Part shown: positions 44,730 to 55,272 of the stretch, in pieces | Position numbering within the stretch: the stretch's first letter is position 1 | Layout of the letters: each line of letters starts with the position of its first letter | NCBI GenBank assembly: GCA_037501455.1 | Contig: CM074862.1 | Location: forward strand, 82,018,001-82,082,000 | Length of the DNA stretch: 64,000 nt | Reading direction: 5' to 3' | Origin: Lantana camara | Taxonomy: Eukaryota; Streptophyta; Magnoliopsida; Lamiales; Verbenaceae | Translations under genes and position numbers: made by a program | The notes under the pieces: model-generated | Seen by the model: the letters and a program-made list of their open reading frames with translations, nothing else | Told to the model about the DNA's origin: nothing | Databases searched by the model: none

Positions 44730-45725
44730 ATTGTGATAGTGCAGTGGCGAGTAGCATGATAGCACTTTGGGCCCGAGGGTTAGTGTATGAGCCAACCGGG
44801 AAAGCATAGGGCTGACGGGTAACTCTGCACTCCCCTCATCATTTGGGATGACCCCTCAATCCACCAGGAGGTTTGGTGGAGGAAGGAATCCCATACGTGG
44901 GAGTCATGTTCCTGACATACGTAGTATGGATGGTTAGGGCCTTGCAAACCCACCATCACCCGGAGTAAAGGAGTTCATGAAATTAATACATGTGCACTAT
45001 AAATGAATTGCATGATCATATGATAATTAAACAAGCATGTAATGTTCACTATTAGTGTAAGGTTGGAGAATTGTCCTTACTCTCCAGGGCCACTGATTGA
45101 AAGCATGAAAGTGATTAAAGTGTTTAAAATTGATAGTTGTAATCTTGGGCGAAGATTATTTCATTCATGAACTTATATTACTCCATTCGATAAACCCTTC
45201 ACCCGAGGTTTATAACTTGCATGTTATCTGCGCTAATATCTATTTATGCCCCTCACTCAGTCTTCCATAGACTGATGCCTCTACCTTTCAGGTTCTTACG
45301 AGTCGAGTCTAGTCGTTGCATTCGAGTCAAGCACGGTGCATTTTATTTATTGTTGCATAGGAATTATTATTAATGTTAATTAATATGTAATTTAGGAGAT
45401 GATAATACATTGATATGTGAGATGAGAATATGGATTACTTGACAAATGATCGATAATGTAGCATGCTTCCGCTTTATTTCTTATGCATCATGGAAATTGG
45501 TTAAGGGTTAGTCCCGCCTAGCTAGCTTGATTCTTTTATTGTCACCCGTTCGTTATAGGTTGGTTCACGTACGGATTTCCCGTTTCGTATATGGATTGAC
45601 CTATAGTGTGGGGGTGCTACAGGAAACTCGATGCTAAGGAGCCAAGAAGGGAACGGGTTCCTTAGTATATTTTTTTGGCACTATCACAATTTAAGGACCG
45701 TGTCTTCAAAACTGCTTTGTGATAA

Positions 45726-47236
45726 CACTACAAAAAAATGCCCGAAAATTTCGAAAATCCCGTCGGTTTTCCGTTGGAAAAGGAAAACCGACGGGATGGC
45801 TCCCGTTGGAAAATACATCGTCGGAATTGGATCCCGACGGGGCCGTTCCGTTGGTTTTCCGTCGGAAATATATTTCCAACGGAATTCCAACGAAATTTTT
45901 TTTTTCCCAACGAAGTAATTTCCAACGAAAAGCCAACGGATAATTTCCGTCGGTTTTCCGTCGGAATTATTTTCCAACGGAACAAAAATAATTGAATTTT
46001 TAAGTTTACCGACAGAATTCCAACAGAATTTTCCGTCGGTATTTCGTCGGAAATTGATTAAAAAGAAATAAATTAAAAAAAATAAAAAAATTCATTTGTG
46101 ACACCCGAACCACCTCGGAAACGAGACACACCAATTTCTCGGACGAGCCGCGTGCCGAGATCGAGCCACCCAAATGCGAGAATTAATTCTCGCGATAATT
46201 GCGCACGAAAGGATTCGAGCTCGAGTCTCCAAGGAAGAATGGTGACTCCCTTACCACTTGGATAACTTACTTCTTACTAATATTATGTCTTTAAATATAT
46301 TTATACACTTATTTCAATTAATTATTTAAATACTTTTTATTATTAATTTAAAATATAAAATTTTAAATATATGATTATTTGAATTAAATACAATCATATT
46401 TATTAAGATATTGTATAAAAATTGCTAGCTTATATACTTTTGTGTTTTAATTATAATGTATATACTTAAAATTATATGAAATATTATCGTAGATGAACAA
46501 ATAAACTTTATATTATTAATTTAATTTATTATATGCATATAACGTTATATATAGATAATATTTTACATATTTTAAATTTTTAATATTGTACATACTGTAA
46601 TATATAATATATACATATATTATACTATATATAAATAATATTAGATATACCGTAATATATATAATATATATGTACATATATTAAATTATATTTATCTCTT
46701 TAAAAAAAAATACAAGAGATAATTATTAAATAAGTTTGATAATTTGTATATTATATGATTTTTAGTGCAAATAATTATATTAATAATTTATAATTTGTAT
46801 ATTATATGATTTTTAAATATATAATTATTTGTATTAACTATAATCGTATTTTTCTAATTAAATTTGATTGAAAAATTCCAACGGAAAACCAATGGAATTT
46901 TTATTTCATTGCAATTCAAACGGAAAACCGGCGGGAAAATCCCGTCGGTATTTTTTTAATGAAGAATAAAAAAAACCGGCGGAATTTTCCGTCGGTTTTT
47001 TTATATGAAGAATTAAAAAAAAACGATGGGAATTTCCCGTCAGTTTTCCATTGGAATTTTTATTTCATTGACATTCCAACGAAAAACCGACGGGAAATCC
47101 CGTCGGTATTTTTGGCGCAATTTTTTTAAAAATTCTGCCAATTTTTTCGACGGAATTCCAACGGCCCAACGGCCGAAAAGCCATTGGAATTCCGTCGGTT
47201 TTTTTCCCGTCGGTTTTCGGCTGTTTTCTTGTAGTG
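45726..47236. mobile_element. non-autonomous CACTA (En/Spm-type) transposon
   Basis: It starts CACTACAAAAAAATG and ends TTTTCTTGTAGTG, with a 3-bp duplication TAA (45723-45725, 47237-47239), all diagnostic of CACTA. Both sub-terminal regions are packed with short direct and inverted motifs (CCGTCGGTTTTCCGTCGG, TTCCAACGGAA), the expected transposase-binding arrays. The middle (about 46270-46860) is very AT-rich. No transposase is present; the ORFs in the sub-terminal repeats are artefacts of the repeat. Confidence 0.92.
46115..46275 (-). mobile_element. possible SINE-like or tRNA-like fragment inside CACTA
   Basis: The minus strand reads AAGTGGTAAGGGAGTCACC and, 30 bases later, CTCGAGCTCGAATCC, which resemble the A and B boxes of a tRNA-derived pol III promoter at plausible spacing. 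No poly(A) or target duplication is visible, so this is only a suggestion. The segment is clearly GC-richer than the rest of the CACTA interior. Confidence 0.25.
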
Positions 47237-47239
47237 TAA

Positions 47240-47519
47240 GAAAATGGTTAATGATCATCTCTTAATTATCATATAACTAGGAAAGGATTAAAGCTAATTA
47301 CTGCACCAATGCACTAGAATAATTCATCCTTTAATTTGTTAATTACAATCCCTAACCACCAAATTTTATTAGCCTTGTTTTGCATTAAAACTTGTACTTT
47401 TAATTACTCAAACTCCCCTATTTGGACGTTTCTTGTGGATAAATTACTTGGTCCACACGTGAAGTTTGATCCTTGCTAGTTCTTGGGGTTCGACCCTTTT
47501 CTATTGTACTCAATTTATT
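47240..47519. other. intergenic or decayed retroelement DNA
   Basis: AT-rich with no ORF. A phrase TTCTTGGGGTTCGACCC near 47484 resembles leader sequence often found near gypsy gag genes, and an Athila-like gag scrap follows directly. Confidence 0.3.
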
Positions 47520-47825
47520 ACATACTAAGTAGTGAAGGTTTTATATGTGGATTCGACAATCATCATCGAGAGTTGGTCAATTTTTTTTGAACAATGCTCA
47601 ACTTTAGCATTTATAGTCATAAGCCCATCCACTTCGAAAACACCGGCCACAAGAGGTACCAATCTTGGATTGTTCCTCTCATGAGTCCATGAGTCGTTAG
47701 CGGCCATAATCAATCAATTGAATGGCATCTTTCATAATCTTGGTCATTAGAACTCCACCTATTGCCACATCAATCATGGCTTTCAAGTTTCGGGATAAAC
47801 CTCCATAGACTGTTTGCACTACAAG
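47520..47825 (-). pseudogene. Athila-like gag fragment
   Basis: The minus strand reads TVYGGLSRNLKAMIDVAIGG and LMTKIMKDAIQLI, then, after a stop near 47703 and a frame change, DSWTHERNNPRLVPLVAGVF and EVDGLMTINAKVEHCSKKID. This is the conserved C-terminal end of Athila/Tat-type gag (typically ...LIDAAAGGTLMNK...NYQWPSER...AGVYELD...LSAQVAALTKK). It is isolated, with no adjoining pol. Confidence 0.55.
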
Positions 47826-48356
47826 TCAATCCGGCAACAGAACCAAAAACTTGTAAATTCTAATTTATAGACAAGACTAAGAAACGAGGGGTGAACTAAC
47901 TACTAAAACAAACGTACAGGTTGATCTAACGAGATTTGGCAAGTCGATGAAAGCTCACCGAAAAATATAGGAGTCGCCGACGAAGTCAAACAGGTCGTCG
48001 GTGTGTCAGAGGTTGAGCAGGTTGTTGGCAAAGGCAGAGGACTGAGGAAAGCCACAAAGAGTGTTTTTCTTTTATGGTAAATTTGAATAGTTAATTGCCT
48101 TGTCCCACACTTATAGAGGCACCGCTACTGGCTGAGCATGCCGGTAGGTTTTCTCTATAAATCGTGCTTCGCACGGAGATTTTGGGATCACGTAACTGAG
48201 TTGGTTGAAAGGTGAACGAAGTCCCCTTGAGGGAGCTCTGCTCGACCTCGAGGGGAATGGGTCAAGCAAAGCTTATGTCGAGCGAGGCAAATGTGATGAC
48301 CAGCAAGTATAACGAGCAGGATGGTTGAGTGGGTATAGGTTGAGAAGGTATTATTA
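47826..48356. other. unidentified repeat-derived DNA
   Basis: No convincing coding sequence. A segment near 48222-48260 (GTCCCCTTGAGGGAGCTC, CGACCTCGAGGGGAA) resembles the tandem unit of the Tat-like LTR at 43028-43100, so this may be more of that LTR. Confidence 0.3.
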
Positions 48357-49262
48357 GCAGGAGCGGAGCCAAAGTAGGCCAAGGGGGATTGAGCCCAAAC
48401 TTTCGCCCACACACCAGCCCCCACCCCCTATAAAAAAAAAAATTATTCATCTCTCTCTCTTTACAAATTGGCTAAGCTTCCTTTTAATTTTTTCAACTTT
48501 AATTTGTGCAAAAGTTGAGAATTTTTGTGAAGTGGGTTACTTCTCAGTTCTTAATTTTTATAAAGTGGATTGTTCCTATGAATTCTTATTGAATATTTAA
48601 ACTTTGTATGATTATAAAATATTCAAGCTTTATATGTTTATTCAGAGTTCTAATCGATGAATTATCTTTTTAAACTGGTATTATAGTTTGTAATCATTTA
48701 TGATGCATGGACACTTCTAAAAATATCATTTTGCCGTGTCGTGTCGTGTCGGACACCGTGTCCGACACTCCCCACATGGAAAATTCAAGAAAAAATCCGT
48801 GTCGCCGTATCCGTGTCGTGTCCGTATCCGTGCATCATAGGTAATCATGCATCAGTATTTTAGCAAAAGATCGAAGAGTTTTATTGAATCATCAAGTTTG
48901 ATTGCCAACCAAGAAAAAATCAATGTTGGTAGTGTAGAATTTAATTCTGAAGATACGATTAGTGATCCGGTGCTAAGAAAAAATATTGAAAGTTATTATG
49001 TTCATTTTAAAGATCGTATTCGAAGAGAATATATATCCAAGGGACCTTGCCAACCAAAAGGTCATATTTTTCCAAAAAGTAAATTTGAAAAAGAGAACCG
49101 AAAACAGTTATTATTTATAAGTTCTAGTGTCTCAAAAAATTCTAAAAACATCCCATGTAATTTGAATATTTTATTTAATTTCAAGTTATTAAATTTTTTT
49201 AATATGTTGAGGTCCAAAAATTTTCAATCTCAACTGCCGGGAAATGCCAAATCCTCCCCATA
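48357..49262 (+). mobile_element. hAT transposon remnant (TTF-type), 5' end only
   Basis: The left end CAGGAGCGGAGCCAAAG matches the CAGGGGCGGAGC-type terminus of plant hAT elements. Downstream is the N-terminal part of a TTF-type hAT transposase, split by the pentamer MITE copy 2. No right-end GGCTCCGCCCCTG was found and the transposase catalytic and dimerisation regions are absent, so this is a 5' fragment. Confidence 0.65.
48698..48840. mobile_element. pentamer-repeat MITE (copy 2)
   Basis: 143 bp flanked by GTAATCAT (48690-48697, 48841-48848). Ends are TTATGATGCATGGACAC and GTATCCGTGCATCATAG, near-perfect inverted repeats. The interior matches copy 1 (GGACACCGTGTCCGACAC, ATGGAAAATTCA, ATCCGTGTC) but has only 3 CGTGT units instead of 13. 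Confidence 0.85.
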
Positions 49263-49266
49263 CTAG
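48847..49266 (+). pseudogene. hAT transposase N-terminus with TTF-type zinc finger region, truncated
   Basis: The frame reads MHQYFSKRSKSFIESSSLIA, SDPVLRKNIESYYVHFKDRI and REYISKGPCQPKGHIFPKSK. The DPGLR...RDEIRRAYLLKGPCQPK-type block is characteristic of the TTF-type domain of plant hAT (DUF4371) transposases. After KFEKENRK the similarity ends and the rest is non-homologous. The first codons overlap the MITE target duplication, so the true start lies upstream or is lost. Confidence 0.65.
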
Positions 49267-50583
49267 CATTTTTTGGTTAGTGATTAACAAAAAGTCATCT
49301 TATAGAATTTACAGAAACCATTTATTTAAAAACAACATATCTTACATGGATTGCACGGGGTGTCGAGCTAGAGAAATACTATGAGTAACAGTAGAAAATA
49401 AAAAACATAGCAAGCTGCAAGCATCCCATATGACTGTATAATGCGGGAGAATTTTCTGTGCTACCTTATCTGGTCTGTGATGGACTGATGGGGATGAAGA
49501 AGAATGACAGCATATTATGTCATTTAGCATTATATTCAGACACAATTATTGTTCATTTGAAACACAAAGAACAAATATTTTGCCTTTTCATTGAATATCT
49601 CAAAATGAAAATCAACATGTACCTGATTCAGACTCAAGAACTACAGCATTACTCAACTTGAAGCAGAAGAAATGCAGAAAGATCTGCTTGACACAATAAC
49701 CAAAAAATTATCAGTCATGGTTTGTGACTTTATATGAAATTCACAAAGACCAACCATTGAAATTGTGATATTCGATTCAAGTATGATATGAAGATTCTAT
49801 AAAGAAAGTCATGCATGAATTGAAGTTCATACAATGAAATCGGAGTTTCTTGAATCTCAACACTTGTTTTTCTCAGCAATTACGAATGCAAGATAAGCCC
49901 CATACCTCCAGTACTGCAAATATCCAACAAAACGACTGGAGATAAAATAGATATGTACTGAAATTAAATAAAAACGAGCGTTTCTAATATTCCATGGAAA
50001 GTCAAAAAGCAAGAAACCGGGCAGAAATTTCACACAATAATGATGACCCTCGAAACAAGAAGATGAACAAATATTTCAAGCAAAGAACCCTGATCGAAAT
50101 TGCAAAGAGATGTACCTATCGAAGCAAGTCAGAAAAGGGGGCGTCGTCGCTGTTGTTGCTAGAGATTTCCCCATTGTATTTTCTCTTGGCAAAAACTCAA
50201 GCTATTGTTGGACTTGGTGCAGAGGAAACATCTTTGGATAATGGCCTTCTCCGAAATGAAATCTAATGCTGTAATCAACTCCATCTTTAACTACTTAACA
50301 AACACAGAAAAGAGAGAGAGAGAGCGCTCCATTCTTGAGTTGTGGAAAAGAGGCAATAGGCAACAAGTTAAAGCGTTGGAAAATTTTGCTTTTTGTGCAA
50401 CGGGAGGATTTCACAGGATGTAATCTTGGGTTTCGACTTTCGAGGTCTTTACTTACCGTTTGACTGTTACATCAAACGACCGCATTTTCAAAATCTCAAC
50501 TTCAAATCGAGTTTCTTATTTAAAGAGACTTTTGAAATGCTGTTCGAATGACGATTAAGATTGCGATTTTCGAATTGCTATAT
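49267..50583. other. low-copy-looking intergenic DNA with possible minus-strand spliced transcript
   Basis: No protein domain is recognised. On the minus strand there are signals resembling a small multi-exon unit: a 20-codon start MGKSLATTATTPPFLTCFDR with donor AG|GTACATC (about 50115), acceptor TTGGATATTTGCAG (about 49919), a further acceptor TTGTGTCAAGCAG (about 49682), and donor CAG|GTACATG (about 49621). Coding potential across these is weak, so a non-coding or UTR-type transcript is as likely. It may also be chance. Confidence 0.2.
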
Positions 50584-50772
50584 GTTTTATTCGGTTTACT
50601 ATATGCTAGTTCATGACCTACTACGTGATTCCTCTCCAATTATGACACTTGTCACTTTCTCTCTCTCTTATTTACTTTTTATGGATTATCCTTATTTTTA
50701 TTTAGTTTTTTCTCTCTTTTTCTATTTGGTTAGATTGTTATTATTTCTTATAAAAATATATAATTCTATTTA

Positions 50773-52150
50773 GAGGAAATTGCTGTTTTCGTCCCGTAAT
50801 GTACCCACTTTTTAATTTTAGTCCCAACCATTATCATTTTTGCAATTTTAGTCCCATATTGTTTAAATTTTTGCTAATTTAGTCCCAAGCCCCAATTTCC
50901 GTCAACAATTAACGGTGACAGTTAAAAAAATTGCATTTTGGCCCATATTATTTATTTATATTTCCAAAATTACCCCAAATTATTAAAATTTTTTTTTTAC
51001 ACTAATGTTCGGGCCGGAAAAATCCCGAAAAATTACCCGTGCAAGAACTCCTCGTGCTTGTTCCAATTCCTCGATCAATTTCTGCAAATTCCAAGTCAAT
51101 CATCCCCAATTTCAGATCCGAGAATACGAAACCCCAAATCTTCAAACTCAAATTACTTCCAAACCGGTGAACGAAAATCGAATCTGTAAAAAGCATCGGC
51201 TTACCCACGACGAGCTCTTCGAAACCCCCACCGTGGTCGCCGGAAAATATCCCCAAAGCTATCTACGCGGTTAAACCGCCGTTGCGCCTCCACGATCCGC
51301 CACGAAACGGCCAAATCTGGAGTCGCGTGAATGGGGATTGATAGTTTTCGTCGTTCCGAACAACTTTTGTGAAGGGTCCGTTGCCAAAATATCACCTGAA
51401 AAGGCCCCCGATGTCCTTCGAAGTTTTTGCCATTGCTCGCGTTGCCGGAACCACCACCTACGCCCAAAATCTGATCAAATCGATGCCGGAAATGAACTCA
51501 GGGGGTCGGAAAAGGGTAGGAAACACCAACCTTCGTCGAAAAAGGATGCCGGAACGGCGGAATTGCCGCCGCTACAGTGTCGGCGCCGCAGCGAGCTTCA
51601 GGCGGCGCGTGCAGCGTCATCACGGCCCGGATGGCCTCTCCGCCAACGTCCAAGGCTGCGACGGGAGGTCCTGTAACTGGCTCTGGGGTGCGTGTCGACC
51701 AAATCCCGCCGGAAACCTGCGCGAATGGCCGGCGAAGTGGCGGCTCCACCACCCTCCACCTGCGCGACTGAAAATCGGCGATAACTCCGCCGTGGGTCAT
51801 CGTTGGGTTGAGATCTTGGTACGGTTGTGAGCGCGTCGTCGAGCTCTTCAAAATGGACTATTGGTTCGTCGAATTCCGTCGAGGAACGACAGAGTTTGGT
51901 CCCAACGTGTGTGTTTAGGGTAAAAAAAATATAATTTAAATAATTTGGGGTAATTTTGGAAATATAAATAAATAATATGGGCCAAAATGCAATTTTTTTA
52001 ACTGTCACCGTTAATTGTTGACGGAAATTGGGGCTTGGGACTAAATTACCAAAAATTTAAACAATATGGGACTAAAATTGCAAAAATGATAATGGTTGGG
52101 ACCAAAATTAAAAAGTGGGTACATTACGGGACGAAAACAGCAATTTCCTC
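50773..52150. mobile_element. MULE A (possible Pack-MULE), nested in MULE E
   Basis: TIRs of about 215 bp start GAGGAAATTGCTGTTTTCGT and end in its complement. TSD TTCTATTTA at 50764-50772 and 52151-52159 is a perfect 9-bp duplication. The interior (about 51000-51930) is strikingly GC-rich against AT-rich TIRs, as expected for captured genic DNA. Open frames on both strands (for example 51369-51830 plus, 51498-51851 minus) show no domain I recognise; which strand, if either, derives from a gene is open. Confidence 0.85.
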
Positions 52151-52228
52151 TTCTATTTATTTTTCAATTATGATATGTATAAAATAAAACTTAATTATTT
52201 ATATTATTTTTTTTATCTAATAAAATAT

Positions 52229-52613
52229 CGGATAATTCCTCAAAAATTCCCAAGTGTAAACTGAATTTCCTTTTCACTCCCCAATTTTGAAAAAGTTCCT
52301 GTTCACTCCCCAATTGAAAAACAAAATTCTTTTTCACTCCCCAAGGTTGTATAATAACTCAGGAATTGCATACATTTTTTAGGGAATTGCGTATAAAAAT
52401 CCCGGAATCTCGTATATACGACATTTTGAGATTTTTATACGCAATTCCCTAAAAAATGTATGCAATTCCTAAAGACAATGTACGAACATGTACTGTTTGT
52501 GGGGACCTAAAAGGAATTTTGTTTTTCAATTGGGGATTGAATGAGAACTTTTTCAAAACTGGGGACCTAAAAGGAATTTTTTCAACTTTTTGGTATTATT
52601 CAAAGATTTTCCC
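52229..52613. mobile_element. MULE B (MITE-size), nested in MULE E
   Basis: 385 bp forming one long imperfect inverted repeat: CACTCCCCAATTTTGAAAAA on the left pairs with the complementary run near 52550. TSD ATAAAATAT at 52220-52228 and 52614-52622. The central 52363-52470 is itself a palindrome (ATACGCAATTCCCTAAAAAA on the right complements the left copy). No coding sequence. Confidence 0.82.
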
Positions 52614-53093
52614 ATAAAATATTGTATATGGAGAATTAATTTCTTTTTTATATCTACAAATTAATTTTACTTTCAAACTATGTTCATTTTATATTTTAAC
52701 GACTCAAATTAGTTATTTTTTTTAAATAATTAATAATATTTTATAATTGAATAATATCTTAAGAAAAAATAAATTTCATGTAATCTACATTTTCAAATAG
52801 TAATGATTTCACAAGTTTGGAAAAACAAATTAAGCAATATATTAGATATAGAAAAAAAAAACATATATACATAATTAAATTTTATTTTATGCATATCATA
52901 GCTAAAAAATAAATAGAATTATATATTTTATAAGAAATAATAATCTAAACGAAATAGAAAAAGTGAGAAAAAACTAAACAAAAATAAGAATAATGCATAA
53001 AAAGTAAAGAAGATAGAGAAAATGACAAGTATCACAATTTAAAAGGAATGACTTAGTGGGTCATGACCTAGCATATAGTAAACTGTTTCATTC

Positions 53094-53545
53094 GGACCGG
53101 ATCCTGTTTTTCGTGCTTCAATCTTTTGTTATATTCTTAGATTTAGTGGTGTGTCCCTTCGGGTTTTTTTATAGGAATTCCTTGTCATTAATTCAAACTC
53201 AAATCATAAATTCGGTCTTTTTTTTTCCCACGAGTCTGGTTCGGTCAAAGCGATGTAATGAGGAATGAGTGTTTTATACTTATCGTGTGATTGGTGAAAA
53301 TTTTAAATAGTCATAAATCATTTAATTGGTCACGTTCAGGATAGATTAATATTGTGTTAAAAACATCTATATTCTTCCGCATTGTGACTAAGAATCGAAG
53401 AATAAAGAGAGAGTTCAAAATGTGAGAAGTAAAAAAAAAAAAAAAAAAAAAGTGTTATTTGAATAGAGAAATTTGATATTTGAATTCCATCTGTTCCTTT
53501 TTTGTCGGAAATTGACCTTTGTTCCCTCATTTTCAAAGTATCTTT
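53094..53545. other. intergenic stretch, nothing recognised
   Basis: Mostly AT-rich unique-looking sequence with a poly(A) run at 53431-53451. The 70-codon plus-strand ORF at 53056-53268 shows no domain and runs out of MULE E, so it is not called. Confidence 0.4.
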
Positions 53546-54033
53546 TCAATAAATGGGATAATTACAATTTTGGTCATCCAACTATACGACTTATTCCCTT
53601 TTGGTCCCCCACTTTCCAATTTGACAATTATGATCACTGAACTACCACTTTTTTTACACATTTGGTCCCGCCGTCCTGCCGTCAATTTTTGCGTTAAATG
53701 TAACGGAAATTACTGTTTCAGGCGAATTTTGGCACCGTTTTCTGCGTTTTCCCTCATTTCTTCCCCTTGTTGCGACTGTGAAGTTCTCCAAGGTGAGTAT
53801 GTCAAGCGGATCCATTGCATGGAGTACACAAAGGCAAAATTTCCCCATTGAGCGAGTTTTTTTGCATATCATGCATTTAATTTTCTCGATCCAGGTTGAG
53901 CTTTGATTGTTTTGGCCTGAGTATGGTGAGTGGAGGGATGTGTTACCGTCCCACATTGGTTAATACTATGAGCTTTTACGCAGTTAGAAGGCTCCTAAGG
54001 AGCAAATAAATTTAACCACAGGTATACCTCTAT

Positions 54034-54262
54034 TTGCCATTTCCTGTTCGAATTTGGTCGGGCAATACCAAATGGATAATTAATTCAGGAGCAAATAAGC
54101 ATATCACCTGTAATCAGTCTCTTCTTGATAATTGTGAGGAGGTTTTCAATACTACTACATCATTTCTAGTCAAGTTTAAGGGCACCATTAATATACTACA
54201 TGACCATATTATCTACATGATGTTCTTTATGTACCACGATTTCGATTCAACTTGATATCTTT
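54034..54262 (+). pseudogene. captured copia protease fragment in MULE C
   Basis: The frame reads WSGNTKWIINSGANKHITCN, NTTTSFLVKFKGTINILHDH and IIYMMFFMYHDFDS. It follows the copia protease pattern WIIDSGAS.H(M/I)T....GTI.L....LxDVLYVPxFxxNLIS, with the catalytic Asp of DSGA replaced by Asn (NSGA). A frameshift places FNLIS at the right end. Only the protease region is present, so it was captured or inserted as a fragment. It is unlike the copia elements elsewhere in the window. Confidence 0.6.
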
Positions 54263-54600
54263 GAGCTCCATGGAGAACTGAGATTTGAAGAGAGAGGACT
54301 CTGTTTAATCCACCTCCTCGTCGCATGTGCCAACCATGTTGCTTCCGGAAGCATAGAAAATGCTAACATCGTTGATTTGAGTACATTTCACACCTTGCCT
54401 CTCCCAATGGCTACACAATGCAGAGAATCGCAGCTTATTTCACAGAAGCACTAGCAGATCGCATGCTTAAAGGATGGCCCGGATTGCACAAAGCCCTGAA
54501 CTCAACCAAAATAGCCTCAACTCATGATGAGATGCTGGCACAGAAGCTATTTTTCGAGTTCTGTCCCTTTTTGAAGCTTTCATATGTGATTACAAATCAG
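54263..54600 (+). pseudogene. captured GRAS-domain fragment, SCARECROW-LIKE 3 type
   Basis: The first frame reads EERGLCLIHLLVACANHVAS, GSIENANI; after a small indel near 54372 a second frame reads YISHLASPNGYTMQRIAAYF, TEALADRMLKGWPGLHKALN and KLFFEFCPFLKLSYVITNQ. This is the N-terminal part of the GRAS domain (leucine heptad I region), and the wording is closest to plant SCL3, a gibberellin/root-patterning regulator. VHIID and later GRAS motifs are absent because the right MULE TIR starts immediately after. It lacks a start and is frameshifted, so it cannot make a GRAS protein, but could make regulatory RNA against the parent gene. Confidence 0.82.
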
Positions 54601-55272
54601 GATAAACAACAAGGGGAAGAAATGAGGAAAACGCAGAAAACGGCGCCAAAATTCGCCTGAAACAGTAATTTCCGTTGCATTTAACGCAAAAATTGATGGC
54701 GGGACCAAATGTGTAAAAAAAAGTGGTAGTTCAGTGACCGTAATTGTCAAATTGGAAAGTGGGGGACCAAAAGTGAATAAGTCGTATAGTTGGATGACCA
54801 AAATTGTAATTATCCCTCAATAAATCTAGATTGTGATATAAAATGGGGAATATTACAGTTTTCGTCCTCCAACTATACGATTAATCCGCTTTTGGTCCCC
54901 CACTTTCACACTTCATCAAGATTAGTCACCCAACTATTGAATTTTTTTCAAACTTGGTCCTTCCGTTAATTATACCGTTGAAATAGACGGAATATACCTA
55001 TTAGTTAGTCACGTGTAAATCACGTGACTAACTCAAACACTCAATCTCAGCTAAAGTTCATACTTCGAACCCTAGGAAACAAAACACACTTTCTTCCCCA
55101 ACCCCCAATTCAATTATCCCTCAAAACAATTCAAGATTTCTTCAATTGAAAGCCATGACGCATGTAATGTTGGACGATTTTCATCCCTAGAAGATCAATT
55201 TCTTGGATTAGCTAGGCGCGATTTCCCTCAGGTGGTGCGCATTTTGGGGCTGCTGAGGCACTAGTTCCGATT

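Larger units (their letters stand above)
43106..45621 (+). mobile_element. gypsy-type solo LTR (2516 bp) with TSD
   Basis: It begins TGTAAAGCCCTAAATTTTCC and ends GGGGGTGCTACA, flanked by GGAAA on both sides with no internal element sequence. This is the product expected from recombination between two LTRs. The GTGCTACA end and a TTTGCAAGGCCC-type block (complement near 44930-44960) are shared with the chromovirus LTR, so it is probably a distant member of the same group, in plus orientation. It holds palindrome cluster D and a three-unit repeat. No gene. Confidence 0.85.
50593..53084. mobile_element. MULE-type element E with long TIRs, hosting two further MULEs
   Basis: Arms of about 250 bp are inverted copies: 50593-50772 plus 52160-52228 pairs with about 52840-53084 (GGTTTACTATATGCTAG against CTAGCATATAGTAAACT). 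Flanks GTTTTATTC (50584-50592) and GTTTCATTC (53085-53093) are a 9-bp duplication with one mismatch, as expected for Mutator-like elements. Once elements A and B are removed the remainder is about 730 bp, AT-rich and non-coding. Confidence 0.75.
53555..54815 (+). mobile_element. MULE C: Pack-MULE with chimeric copia and GRAS fragments
   Basis: TIRs of about 230 bp begin GGGATAATTACAATTTTGG and end in the complement. TSD TCAATAAAT at 53546-53554 and 54816-54824 is perfect. The interior joins a copia protease fragment (about 54034-54262) to an SCL3-like GRAS fragment (about 54263-54600) with no sequence of a transposase. Capture of genic DNA between MULE TIRs defines a Pack-MULE. Confidence 0.88.

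Noticed and set aside
45684..45995. Several overlapping 74-97 codon ORFs in both directions
   Set aside because: They arise from the repeated CCGTCGGTTTTCC sub-terminal motifs of the CACTA element and encode low-complexity repeats such as FRWKIIP/ENRRKL.
46115..46275. A tRNA gene
   Set aside because: A/B-box-like words are present, but no cloverleaf, acceptor stem or anticodon arm can be folded from the sequence.
51369..51851. 153-codon (plus) and 117-codon (minus) ORFs in MULE A treated as genes
   Set aside because: No domain, no start or splice context, and both strands are open because of GC content. They are described only as possible cargo.
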